A stretch of DNA of 64,000 bases from Isoetes taiwanensis (lineage: Eukaryota > Streptophyta > Lycopodiopsida > Isoetales > Isoetaceae). Made by a program: the position numbers and the translations under genes. The stretch is taken from assembly GCA_021234155.1 (NCBI GenBank), contig JAJEKV010000046.1, positions 8,935,012 to 8,999,011 of the forward strand, written 5' to 3'. Position 1 is the stretch's first letter. Every line of letters begins with the position of its first letter. The notes under the pieces are model-generated. The model was given only the letters and a program-made list of their open reading frames with translations, ran no database searches and was not told where the DNA came from. Below, piece by piece: positions 30,985 through 41,274 of this stretch.

Positions 30985-31436
30985 ATCCGGAAACTGCTTG
31001 CAAACTTTTGGGATGACTTCTATGAGAAGATCTGTACCCTTTCTATACACCAATCTGCTTATAACAACAATTATTACTTTATCTGATAGACGAGCTGCTG
31101 GGTCAGGCTTGAATATGGCTGTGCCTACAGATTAGGTATGACAAAAACTCTATCTGGAGATGGTCCTGATCTCAAGACCGTACTTTCCTTGCTTGCGCGT
31201 GACACATAGATTGCTTCTTGCACATCAGCAAGGGTAAAATGAAGCACCTTACATGTGACTGCTGCCAAGATCGGCAAAATCATATAAAGAGTGATCTGTA
31301 AATACAGTCGTATACCCCATTGTCCTGGCATGCATAATTGCCTCATGACAAAGGGTAGAAAATGCCTGATGTCCATGCACAATAGTAACGCGTCCCCGAA
31401 GAATGATGTTACGGAATATGGGCAGAGTGCCATAGA
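30985..31436 (-). pseudogene. PIG-A exon fragment, copy 1 (GPI-anchor GlcNAc transferase)
   Basis: Minus strand: TFYGTLPIFRNI, VTIVHGHQAFSTLCHEAIMH, MGYTTVFTDHSLYDFADLGS, VLHFTLADVQEAI and SKESTVLRSG are the PIG-A catalytic-subunit motifs in order. After a one-base deletion at about 31131 (relative to copy 2) the frame continues SDKVIIVVISRLVYRKGTDLL to a GTAAGTACT donor at 30984. PIG-A makes the first GPI intermediate in the ER membrane. The frameshift and missing exons mean no active enzyme. No acceptor AG is seen before TFYGT. Confidence 0.85.
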
Positions 31437-31689
31437 ATGTGCGCAATGTTAAATTTACCTTTCTATGTTAAATTGCTTTGTTTTGAGTTTGGCCTACACA
31501 TCGGATGCTAAGTGCAGTATGTTCAAAAGCAACTTTGCCAAGTTCCATTTCCAGAATTGAAGCAAGTGGGTGCTCTGTTCCTCCTGTAAAATAAATTGTT
31601 TTTATTGAAAGGTGTTTCTCCCACATTAAGCCTTGCATTTTACTTTACAAGTTGAAGTATCCAAGATCTTCAATTCCTTTTTATTTTTG

Positions 31690-32390
31690 TAGGGGTCTTG
31701 ACATCAATTGAGAGGACATCAGCAGCATAAGCCCTACCCTCGGTTTTAACATAAAAACCATGCAATATAAGAAGTAAGGGCCATCGTTGCATTTCTGTGG
31801 TTCAATTGCTTAGCTCATTTACGAGTTCTATTTCATTTTCTGGTCTTATCTGATCTGGCAGAGATAGGTAAATAATTTGTAACATTCCTACAATATGATG
31901 ATGTCAAAAGCTTCCACAGAATTTTTGCTACAGTAATGGGTAGCTTTTGATTGTTTAAATGGTTCTTCAGCATACATATTCCATTCAAATCAAAGGCAGA
32001 TACATAAAGTGAGAATGTGCTTAATAAAGCTTCAGCCTTACGCTTGAGGGGTGTGACCTTTCATATTGAACCATTTGCCAGGATTAAAATATCCCCACTC
32101 ATAACGGGTTTAAAGAAAGAGCTTTATAGTGTTTTATAATGCTATGCAAATGCAACAACAAGAGAGATTCATCTGAATACCCTTTGGCTATACAACTGTC
32201 AATCAGTTACATTGTTGAAGGCATTTTAGCATTTTCTCCCTTTCTCTCAGAGAAACTTTACTGTTTGGATGTTGGTGGACAAAACACTTCACGATCATAT
32301 TGGAGAAATTATTATGAACAAACAAATGGTCTTGTTTGGCGTCTTGCTGATTGCAGAAAAGAACTACATGGTCTTTTAAAAGAGGAGGTA
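31690..32390 (+). pseudogene. ARL2-type small GTPase fragments, copy 1
   Basis: A short G1-region remnant at about 31693-31745 precedes a good exon at 32266-32388: [20 protein letters not shown], then [20 protein letters not shown]. The WDVGGQ..RSYWRNY..QTDGLVW block is that of ARL2 (TITAN5 in Arabidopsis), a tubulin-folding-cofactor GTPase. About 10 residues between GLVW and DCRKEL are deleted, and the exon's 5' end (YKLNIW region) is also lost. A GAG|GTACTC donor closes the exon. It is not functional. Confidence 0.8.
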
Positions 32391-34099
32391 CTCTGCTCTC
32401 TAATAACCATATTGATTTCTGGATCTTTTGTCACAGTTTATCATGGTGTGCTTTGTATGCCACTCTTTAAGATGATTCCTCAATATTTGCAGGCAACCAG
32501 AGATGCAGCAAATAGGAGATCCAACTAAGGAATCACAAAAACGATATTAGGGTCACATGTACAAGAAAGGTGATTTGTTTTGAAATGTTTTGACACTTTA
32601 AAGTTGGAAATGTTTTGACACTTTAAACATTTTGACACTTTGGTTGTTCTACGCTGGAAATGCCATTAAAGGAACTATGCTCCTACACAAATGGGCATTT
32701 CTGTTGAAATATGTATAAAAGCATCATGGCAAAGACGAGACGCCTTACCGCCCCTTGAAACAGTTTGTTTGCTTTCTCTACCATATAGTGTTATGGAAAA
32801 AAGAGACCTGGAAAGGTAATCAAAACAGAGGCAATAGACATTAAAAGGCAAAATTACATAAAAACAACACTGCAGCTCATAGCAGAAAAATACTAACTTT
32901 AATATGATGCATTTGTATCTCATCCACTCTTCTTCTTCTATTGCTATGGAATTTTATATTTAACGGTTAAAAAGTGATTCTATATTGCCCCCAAATAAGA
33001 TGAAAAAACACTATAAGATGAAAAAACACTTTCCGCTTAAAGCAAGAAATAGTCCTCATATTGTTGTTCCTACTTAAAGTTTTAACCTTGTTCTACATTT
33101 AATGCTCACTATATTACCTGGTTTTAGCTTTGTACCAAAAATGAGAAATAATCTTCCCATACATAATGCATGTCTTGTGTATTGCACGTCCTTATGTGTT
33201 GATATGTATAAGGATGGTACGCTATCGTGCAACACACTCATCTACTACACATATTTACATCCCTTTTAACCTTATTTTCTATTTTATATTTTGTGTATTT
33301 CCCATTAATATTATCATAATGCAATAAGATGCTCTCCACTTGCTAGACCTCCTAGACATGGTAAACCATTGCAAGATAAAACATCAAAATGTTCACAAAC
33401 ACACCTTGTGCATAGGAAAGTTTAAACTCGAACAAAAACATAGACCACGCTATAAATATACATTGTATAGAACCATATGACATGAAGCAAAATTTCACAA
33501 CTAAAAAATGCTAAATAAAATGAAATACAAAAACAAGAAATATTGCTTCTAAATGAAATACAAATGAAGAAGTTTAGCCACCAATTGCAGTCTACTAACA
33601 CCAAGCTTAGCTCCTTGGATCAAGGATAAAAATATGTGTACCAATGTCTTGGTCTTTCTGTTTGATAATGTCTTACCTTGTAAATTATTGCCATCTCTAC
33701 ATAGTTTTCTTTCCACCTGTTAAGGAACAAACATACTAATAATTACTTTTGCCCTTTATTGCACATGTGTGTCTCTATGTTTCTTTTTTTAAGTTTGATA
33801 GTGGCATGATGTGTGTCTTCATTTAGCATAGCCCATTCATATAAGCGACACATTTGGAAGGATTTGAACTCCTGTGGTTTGTGCAAGACTTTGTTTTTGC
33901 TCTTCAATGCTATAATTCTAAAAATTATCCTTACCAGGTATGCCTCCTATAAAGTTAAAATAAAAGTAAGTTTATCATTTGCCCACTTGATCATGACCAG
34001 ATGTTGAAATGTTTACTAGCAATGGACGATGAAGGAGACATTTCTTCCGGAAACTTGGTTAAAACATATAACAATGCATAAAGGGAGGATAGTACTTAC

Positions 34100-34504
34100 A
34101 TGCGGAAACTGCTTGCAAACTTCTGGGATGACTTCTATGAGAAGATTTGTACCCTTTCTATACACCAATCTGCTTAAAACAACGATTACTACTTTATCTG
34201 ATAGACAAGTTGCTGCTAGGTCAGGCTTGAACATGGCTGTGCCTACAGCATTAGGTATCACAAAAACTTTATCTGGAGATAGATAGGCATGATCTCAAGA
34301 CCGTACTTTCCTTGCTTGTGTATGTGACTGCTGCCAAGGTCGGCAAAACCATATAAAGAGTGATCTGTAAATACAGTCTTATATCCCATTGTCTTGGCAT
34401 ACATAATTGCCTCATGACAAAGGGTAGAAAATGCCTGATGTCCATGCACAACAATAATGCGTTCCTGAAGATTGATGTTATGGAATATGGGCAGAGTGCC
34501 ATAG
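34100..34504 (-). pseudogene. PIG-A exon fragment, copy 2
   Basis: Same motifs as copy 1 (IVVHGHQAFSTLCHEAIMYA, TVFTDHSLYGFADLGSSH, then AVGTAMFKPD, SRLVYRKGTNLL). It keeps the reading frame where copy 1 lost a base but lacks about 57 bp covering the VLHFTLADVQEAI region. The two lesions differ, so they arose after the duplication. It ends at the same GTAAGTACT donor. Confidence 0.85.
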
Positions 34505-34761
34505 AATGTGCGCAATGTTAAATTTACCTTTCTATGTTAAATTGCTTTGTTTAGAGTTTGGCCTACACATTGGATGCTAAGTGCAGTATGTTCAGAAGCA
34601 ACTTTGCCAAGTTCCATTTCCAGAATTGAAGCAAGTGGGTGCTCTGTTCCTCCGGTAAAATAAATTGTTTTTATTCAAAGGTGTTTCTCCCACATTAAGC
34701 CTTGCATTTTTACTTTACAAGTTGAAGTATTCAAGATCTTCAATTCCTTTTTATTTTTGTA

Positions 34762-35465
34762 GGCGTCTTGACAATGCGAGAAAAACAACTATTGTCAAAA
34801 GAATCAATGGAGACGACATCAGCAGCATAAGCCCTACCTCGGTTTTAACATAAAAACCATGCAATATAAGAAGTAAGGGCCATTGTTGCATTTCTGTGGT
34901 TCAATTGCTTAGCTCATTTACGAGTTCTATTTCATTTTCTGGTCTTATCTGATCTATCAGAGATAGGTAAATAATTTATAACATTCCTACAATACGATGA
35001 TGTCAAAAGCTTCCACAGAATTTTTGCTACAGTAATGGGTAGGTTTTGATTGTTTAAGTGGTTCTTCAGCATACATATTCCATTCAAACCAAAGGCAGAT
35101 ACATAAAGTGAGAATGTGCTTAATAAAGCTTCAGCCTTACGCTTGAGGGGTGTGACCTTTCAGATTTAACCATTTGCCAGGATTAAAAAATCCCCACTCA
35201 TGACGGGTTTAAAGAAAGAGCTTTATAGTGTTTTATAATGCTATGCAAATGCAACAAGAGAGATTCATCTGAATAGTCTTTGGCTATACAATTGTCAATC
35301 AGTTACATTGTTGAAGGCATTTTAGCATTTTCTCCCTTTCTCTCAGAGAAACTTTACTGTCTGTAGAACAGGTACCGCTTGAACATTTGGGATGTTGGTG
35401 GACAAAAGACTTTACGATCATATTGGAGAAATTATTATGAATCCATGGTCTTTTAAAAGAGGAGG
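34762..35465 (+). pseudogene. ARL2-type small GTPase fragments, copy 2
   Basis: The first exon remnant (34766-34845) keeps RLDNARKTTIVKRINGDDIS, where ARL2 has the P-loop GLDNAGKTT; the P-loop glycines are arginine here, so GTP binding would be lost. After an AACAG acceptor (35369) the next exon reads YRLNIWDVGGQKTLRSYWRN and breaks off by a deletion (35438) before the DCRKEL block, in contrast to copy 1. Confidence 0.8.
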
Positions 35466-36394
35466 TACTCTCTAATAACCATATTGATCTTTTCGTGTTG
35501 ATAATGCAACTTTTGTGCCATTCTGGATCTTTTGTCACAGTTTAACATGGTGTACTTTGTATGCCACTCCCTAAGATGATTCCTCAATATTTGCATGCAA
35601 CCAGAGATGCAGCAAAAAGGAGATCCAACTAAGGAATGACAAAAAAGATATTAGGGTCACATGTACAAGAAAGGTGGATATGGAAACATTTTTTGTTTTG
35701 AAATGTTTTGACACTTTAAAGCTGGAAATGTTTTGACACTTTAAACATTTTGACACTTCAGTTGTTCTACGCTGGAAATGCCATTAAAGGAACTTTGCTC
35801 CTACATAAATGGGCATTTCTGTTGAAATATGTACAAAAGCATCATGGCAAAGACGAGATGCCTTACCGCCTTTCTCTACCATATAGTGTTATGGCAAAAA
35901 GAAACCTGGAAAGGTGAGGCAATACACATTGAAGGGCAAAATTTACATAAAAACAACACTGTAGCTCATAGCAGAAAAATACTAACATGATGCATCTGTA
36001 GCACATCCACTCTTCTATCGCTATGGAATTTTATATTTGACCGTTAGAAAGTCATTCTATATTGCCCCCAAATAAGAAATAAGATGAAAAAACACTTTCC
36101 GCTTAAAGCAAGAAATAGTCCTCATATTATTGCTCGCTCTTAATGTTTTAACCTTGTTCTACATGTAATGCTCATTATATTAGCTGATTTTAGCTTTGTA
36201 CCAAAGATGAGAAATAATCTTCCATACATAATGCATGTCTTGTGTATTGTACGTCCTTATGTGTTGATGTGTATAAGGATGGTACATTATCGTGCAACAC
36301 ACTCATCTACTACATATATAACCTTATTTTCTATTTTCTATTTTGTATATTTCCCATTAATATTATCATAATGCAATAAGACGCACTCCACTTG

Positions 36395-37025
36395 CATATA
36401 ATGAAGTTACCAAACAAGGAAAAATAAGTAAAACAACTCAAAGTACACTCTAACTACCTTTTTGCCGCCGCCAGCAAGTTTCTTCCTGAAACTTCCCTGC
36501 TCGAGAAAGTTTCCCGCCGTAACCCTTCATCACATGCCGATTACCCCATCCATCTTTTTCTTGCCCTTTTCTTCAATCTAACCACCGGATCTTGCAGTAG
36601 AAGCACCGGCTTTGATCGGATTAACATCTAAGCCCCATTTGGAGCCATTTCGAACACAATTTGGTGGGTTTTATAAGCATTTTTTTAAGGACTTTATCAA
36701 GAGCAGAGCATCGCAATCTGAATGCTCTTCTGGAGTGCAGGACCCTTCCGGAGGCAATCTGAATGCTCTTCTGCTCTTCTGAATGCTCTTCCGGCAAGGC
36801 ATCGCAATCTGAATGCTCTTCTGAAATGATCTTGTTCTCTAACTGCTGTTGGTGGCGCCGCCGTAGCACCACCAAAACTGGAGACCCGAAAGTTACCTAA
36901 AATAAACAGGATCTGAAATCTTAGGTAATCGGCAAGTGATGAAGGTTACGAAGGATGCAATTCTTTCATAACTAGAGGAAGAGAGATAACACGATTGTAC
37001 ATCAACTAAAGGTCATAATTAACCT
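36395..37025. mobile_element. 630-bp insertion in duplication unit 2
   Basis: Present only in unit 2. Near its ends are inverted segments (CGTAACCCTTCATCAC..GCCGATTACC at about 36513-36546 and its complement at about 36925-36952). The centre has a short tandem repeat of GCAATCTGAATGCTCTTCTG (36710-36825). A non-autonomous insertion is the simplest reading, although a deletion from unit 1 cannot be excluded. Confidence 0.55.
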
Positions 37026-37683
37026 TCTAGACATGGTAAACCATTGCAAGATAAAACATCAAAATGTTCACAAACACACTTTGTGCATAGGAAACTTTAA
37101 ACTCGAACTAAAACATAGACCACACTATAAATATACATTGTATAGAACCATATGACATGAAGCAAAATTTTACAACTAAAAAATGCTAAATAAAATGAAA
37201 TACAAAAACAAGAAATATTGCTTCTAAATGAAATACAAAGGAAGAAGCTTAGCCATCAATCGCAGTCTACTAACACCAAGCCTAAATAAAAACCTAACAA
37301 GTCTTAGGCCCTTTTTCCACGGTAGTCTTATTTGTGAAAGTCACATATTTTATCAAATGACGTTTGGCCACCTATTGTCTTAAAAAAATTTCACTTTTCC
37401 ACTATGAAAATAAGACATGTCTTATTTAGGTGTCTTATTTTTAGCCCTGGAGTCACAAATGGTGTCATATATGGTATATGGCAGTCGTATTTTGCGACTG
37501 CTGTGGAAAAATAGCCTTATCTTGCTAAAGCCTTCTGGTGTGCCTTTTGCTAGTTTATCTTGAATCTATGTCTTTTTTTTATTACACGCCATTCAATTAT
37601 TTTAGGGATAGTCTATGGTTTCAGGAATTGTTATTTTTTACATCCATATCAAATCCCCCTGAAACCCCCTGTTATTTTGCTAC

Positions 37684-38237
37684 ATATAAAAATTAAATCC
37701 CCCAACACATAACAACCAACACATAACAACCATTGACATTAACAACCAACACATAACTACCATTGACATTAATTAACACAACCATTGGGTCCAACACATT
37801 TAAATTAAAATCCCCCTTAAACCCCCTTTGATTTGGGTGCATATTCACACGGGGGGTGACGTAGGGCAGCGAGAGCCCTCATAATTGTATTTTACACGTA
37901 CGAAATCAACACCATATAGTATTCCGCTTGAAATCTTATAGTATTTTGCGAATTATAGCAAATTTTGTACTTGCATACCCCACAAACGAGGAACTTTACG
38001 TACGGTGTAGATTAAGGAATAAGGGTAAATATGTCTATCCAACAGCTCTCGTTGCCCGGAGTCACCCCCCGTGTGAATATGCACCCAAATCAAAGGGGGT
38101 TTAAGGGGGATTTTAATTTAAATGTGTTGGACCCAATGGTTGTGTTAATTAATGTCAATGGTAGTTATGTGTTGGTTGTTAATGTCAATGGTTGTTATGT
38201 GTTGGTTGTTATGTGTTGGGGGATTTAATTTTTATAT
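37684..38237. mobile_element. Foldback MITE, copy 1, with arms of about 195 bp
   Basis: Arms 37684-37879 and 38043-38237 are near-perfect reverse complements, including TTAAACCCCCTTTGATTTGG and CACACGGGGGGTGACG. The centre is about 160 bp, AT-rich, with a CATACCCCACAAACGAGG block shared with the copies at 57.6 and 60.3 kb. It carries no coding capacity. The superfamily is not determined. Confidence 0.85.
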
Positions 38238-38261
38238 GTTGGATGTTAATGGTTTTGTGTT

Positions 38262-39212
38262 ACAAAAATTTTAGAATTCAAACCAGAAAAAACTAGAATT
38301 CATTTGAGGCTTTCATCACCTGTAGTTTTGAATTTCATCACAATAAAACAAATAGAACATAAGTAAAAGTTAACATAAAGATAGAGCGGATTGATCCCAT
38401 TATTCTGAAAGTCATAAAGTTTGCAACACCCATAGACAAACATTTTTCAACTGGAATTTAACAGCAGCCTTTGGCCTCCATGGATTCTTGTGGTGAGAAA
38501 CCAAAGTGGGAAACTTTTCTGCTTGTTAGCACAAGGATCTAGAAGCCTTGGAATTTGATTAATAACTGCCTCAAAATCTAAAAATGCATGGTAATTTTTT
38601 GCAACCTTCATTCGGAATGAGCCATAAAACAACATTCAATAGCGCAATCCTGTATTAATCAGCTGGTAGGATGTGAAAGCCTACCAAACCCGGCCAAAAA
38701 ATTGCTGTTTTAGCATAGATAACTTAACCAAACATATCCATATCATACACTATCAAACAGATCTCGGAGAGAGCTTTCCAAGGCAATAAAAATCATCTCA
38801 AACAGAGCTCTGGATCAAAAGTTATGATAAGAAATGTGTTGCCGGCGGGGAAACTGCACTACATGTAAGCCCTTCATGTGCCCATTATGCACCACACACA
38901 CAAAAAGAGGGCTTTTGTTGTGAGCCATTGGTTGTTGACCATTATGCACCACACGCACAAAAAGAAGGCTTTTGTTGTGAGCCATTGGTTGTTGACCATT
39001 ATGCACCACACGCACAAAAAAAAGGGCTTTTGTTGTGAGCCATTGGTTGTGACCATTGGAAAAAAAAGGCTAAAATCAATGGCTCAGAAATGGTGCACTC
39101 TAGATGTACGCATTAGTACATCCATTGAATACATCACGAAATCATAGGAAAACCTTAGTGAAAAGCGTACAAAAACACAAAGAAAACCCCTTGTTATTAT
39201 GCTACATATTCT
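38262..39212. mobile_element. Dispersed repeat, copy 1 (inverted partner at 55.97 kb)
   Basis: About 950 bp matching 55969-56898 in reverse complement. Both include a GGCTCATTCCGAATGA..TTTTTAGATTTTGAGGCAG region and a tandem block of CACACAAAAA..GGCTTTTGTTGTGAGCCATT. The outer edge has TTGTTATTATGCTACAT, the same motif found at 27.77, 37.67 and 57.92 kb, so this is probably the terminus of a transposon family. Confidence 0.8.
38880..39058. repeat. Three tandem units of about 59 bp
   Basis: The unit contains CATTATGCACCACAC, CACAAAAAGA and GCTTTTGTTGTGAGCCATTG. Two units are seen in the inverted copy at 56.1-56.28 kb, so unit number differs between copies. Confidence 0.9.
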
Positions 39213-39479
39213 TGTCATTTTTCAGTGCATGTAACAACTCATTTCATATGAGATTCTCGTGCATGTAACAACTCATGTAAGTATGATGCTAATTTACATG
39301 AAGGTATTTGCAATACTGAATAAACACTTGTAAGGTCTTCAACAGTGATGATGTTTCCGTACTATCTCATAAGCTGGGCAGCTAACCCTCAACTGACAGA
39401 TTCGACGTCGAGTGGCACATGGCAATCAATCTAAGAGATATTGCTGAGCTGTATAAACAATCATAAGATTTATTTCTTT

Positions 39480-40105
39480 CTAATAAGTTTCCATTTTTCC
39501 TTTTGCATTGGCCCATAGCTTCTCGATTAATTTGGTCCTGACCAAGTCACGCAAGGCTATTGATTGATCAAGCAAGTCATCTATAGAAATGTTCCATTGG
39601 TCCAACCATTTTTTCCTTGCTTTGCCCTGAATGTGCATTTTGTGGAGCTTTTTCCAGCAGTTCCTTGCATCAAACTTGTAAAGCAACAATTTAATTTAGT
39701 CAAATAAATTATTGTACTAATTATATAAATCTATACATGTTCTTACCTTTACTTCAAATAGGGTAGTCACGAGAATGCCTAAATAAGAATTAGTAATGCA
39801 ACAAATTAATGAGATCATTCAAAGTGCAGGCGCATTCTAAGCAGATTACAAGATATAACAAAATACATCCTAGCCAAGAATGTAATGTGATTTTTTCACA
39901 CTTATAAATTCAGCTTCGATAGAGTCCAATCCCCCTGAACTCGTCTTCGGCTTAGTCTTTCTTGCAACAACAACATTCTTCTTGCCTTCGTTTTCCTTCT
40001 TACTATCTTCTTTAAATAACTTCTATGCCTTTTCTTTCTTGCAATCTGTATGTCTCTTCATTTTGGATTTTCTAGTACTTGTTTTCTCAGGTTGTATCTA
40101 CAATA
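39480..40105 (-). pseudogene. Lys-rich protein fragments, unrecognised
   Basis: Two minus-strand coding-like pieces. The first, about 40105-39905, has KMKRHTDCKKEKA, then a stop, then KENEGKKNVVVARKTKPKTS and GGLDSIEAEF. The second, 39689-39480, ends its ORF with KWLDQWNISIDDLLDQSIALRD and LRDLVRTKLIEKLWANAKGK. They may be exons of one gene. One stop and the absence of a full ORF make it a pseudogene or partial gene. I recognise no domain. Confidence 0.35.
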
Positions 40106-40289
40106 TAAATCACAATCTTTAGAAAGTGAAGTGAAAATGGAACACTAAAAAAGAAGAATGTTCACTTGTAACTGTTCCACTTCTTGTCAAGCCATCCTAA
40201 GATCCACCGCCTAGAGCAACCTCAAGGGCAAGAGGACGTGAACAGGCCCAAAGGTCAACAAGATTTGAAGTCTAGTTCACAAACACGTG

Positions 40290-41165
40290 CCATTCATTAT
40301 AAAGAGAATTGTGATTTCTTCTAGACAACATAAGTAAATCCTTTGGGTCGCTGGTTTTATTTTGTGTTGTTAAAGTTTGATGCAGATTGTTCAAATGCCA
40401 ATCATTCATTGTAGGACATATGTTGAAAATTAGGCATGTGATATTATAGGATGATCACCCTTATATACAATGCAATGGAGTGGTTGGGTGCGAATTGGCT
40501 TAAAAGTTAGACAAATCTGTGCTCTTTAAGCACGCTTGGATTGCCTTTTTTCGATAAATCATTTGTGTTTTGTACTTTTTCTTGGACATAATTATCTGCG
40601 GGGTTTTTTTTTGGGCCCCATAAGCTTCTTTAGTCTCTATGGACAAAAAAATCCAATCCATTTTTTAATCCTCTCGCTCTGTCGTATGCACTCATGGTGT
40701 TTGTATATTGGCACATTGTCTATACATTTGTTTTGATAATTAATTGGGTTCCCTGTCTACTTGTGAGCTTAAACACTCACTGATGCTTTCTACCTTATCG
40801 CACTAAGCAAATGGTGATTTTTTTTTTATTTTTTTTTTTATTTTTTTTTTGGGGGTTGGGGGTAAATCTTCTACTAGATAGATGACATGACTAATTTTAT
40901 TTCTTTTAGGCAACATGCATAAATTCTGGATGTTGTCGATTTTATTTTATGTTGTTAAAGTTTGCAGCAGGCTTGATCAAATTCCAATCGTAAAGTTCAT
41001 TGCATAACATATGTTGAAAATTAAGCACATAACTGTATAGAATGTTCATCCTTACAAACAATGCAATGGATTGGTTGGGGATTTTCTGGTGGTTTGAAAT
41101 TTAGATAAGCCTGTGCTCTTTGAGCACACTTGGATTGCCTTCTATTATGGATCATTTATGTCCTG
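40290..41165. repeat. Divergent tandem repeat, units of about 590 bp
   Basis: Landmarks GACAACAT..TTTTATTTTGTGTTG, TGTTGAAAATTA, CAATGCAATGGA and GTGCTCTTT.AGCAC.CTTGG recur about 590 bp apart (40315 and 40905). The third matching part, CTCATGATG...AGATAGATGA, lies at 43270-43610 beyond the LINE, so the LINE interrupts the second unit. Confidence 0.75.
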
Positions 41166-41226
41166 CGGTGCTCCCTCCCTCCCTCCCTCCCTCCCTCCCC
41201 CTCCCTCCCTCCCTCCCTCCCTCCCT

Positions 41227-41272
<46 letters not shown>
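41166..41272. repeat. CCCT then CT microsatellite, LINE insertion site
   Basis: (CTCC)n at about 41172-41232 grades into (CT)n at 41233-41271. The proline- and serine-rich ORFs here are products of the repeat. A short (CT) run follows the LINE at 43265, consistent with a target-site duplication within the microsatellite. Confidence 0.9.

Positions 41273-41274
<2 letters not shown>

Larger units (their letters stand above)
30497..33609. repeat. Tandem duplication, unit 1 (3.1 kb)
   Basis: GCTCCTTGGATCAAGGATAA starts unit 1 at about 30497 and recurs at about 33610, a 3113-bp offset. Each unit holds a minus-strand PIG-A part and a plus-strand ARL2 part in the same order, so the duplication came after the gene fragments were joined. 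Confidence 0.92.
33610..37280. repeat. Tandem duplication, unit 2, with a 630-bp insertion
   Basis: Follows unit 1 directly and matches it throughout, with small indels. Sequence matching unit 1 at about 33345 stops near 36400 and resumes at about 37025 (CTAGACATGGTAAACCATTG), so about 630 bp was inserted into, or removed from, one copy. Confidence 0.92.
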
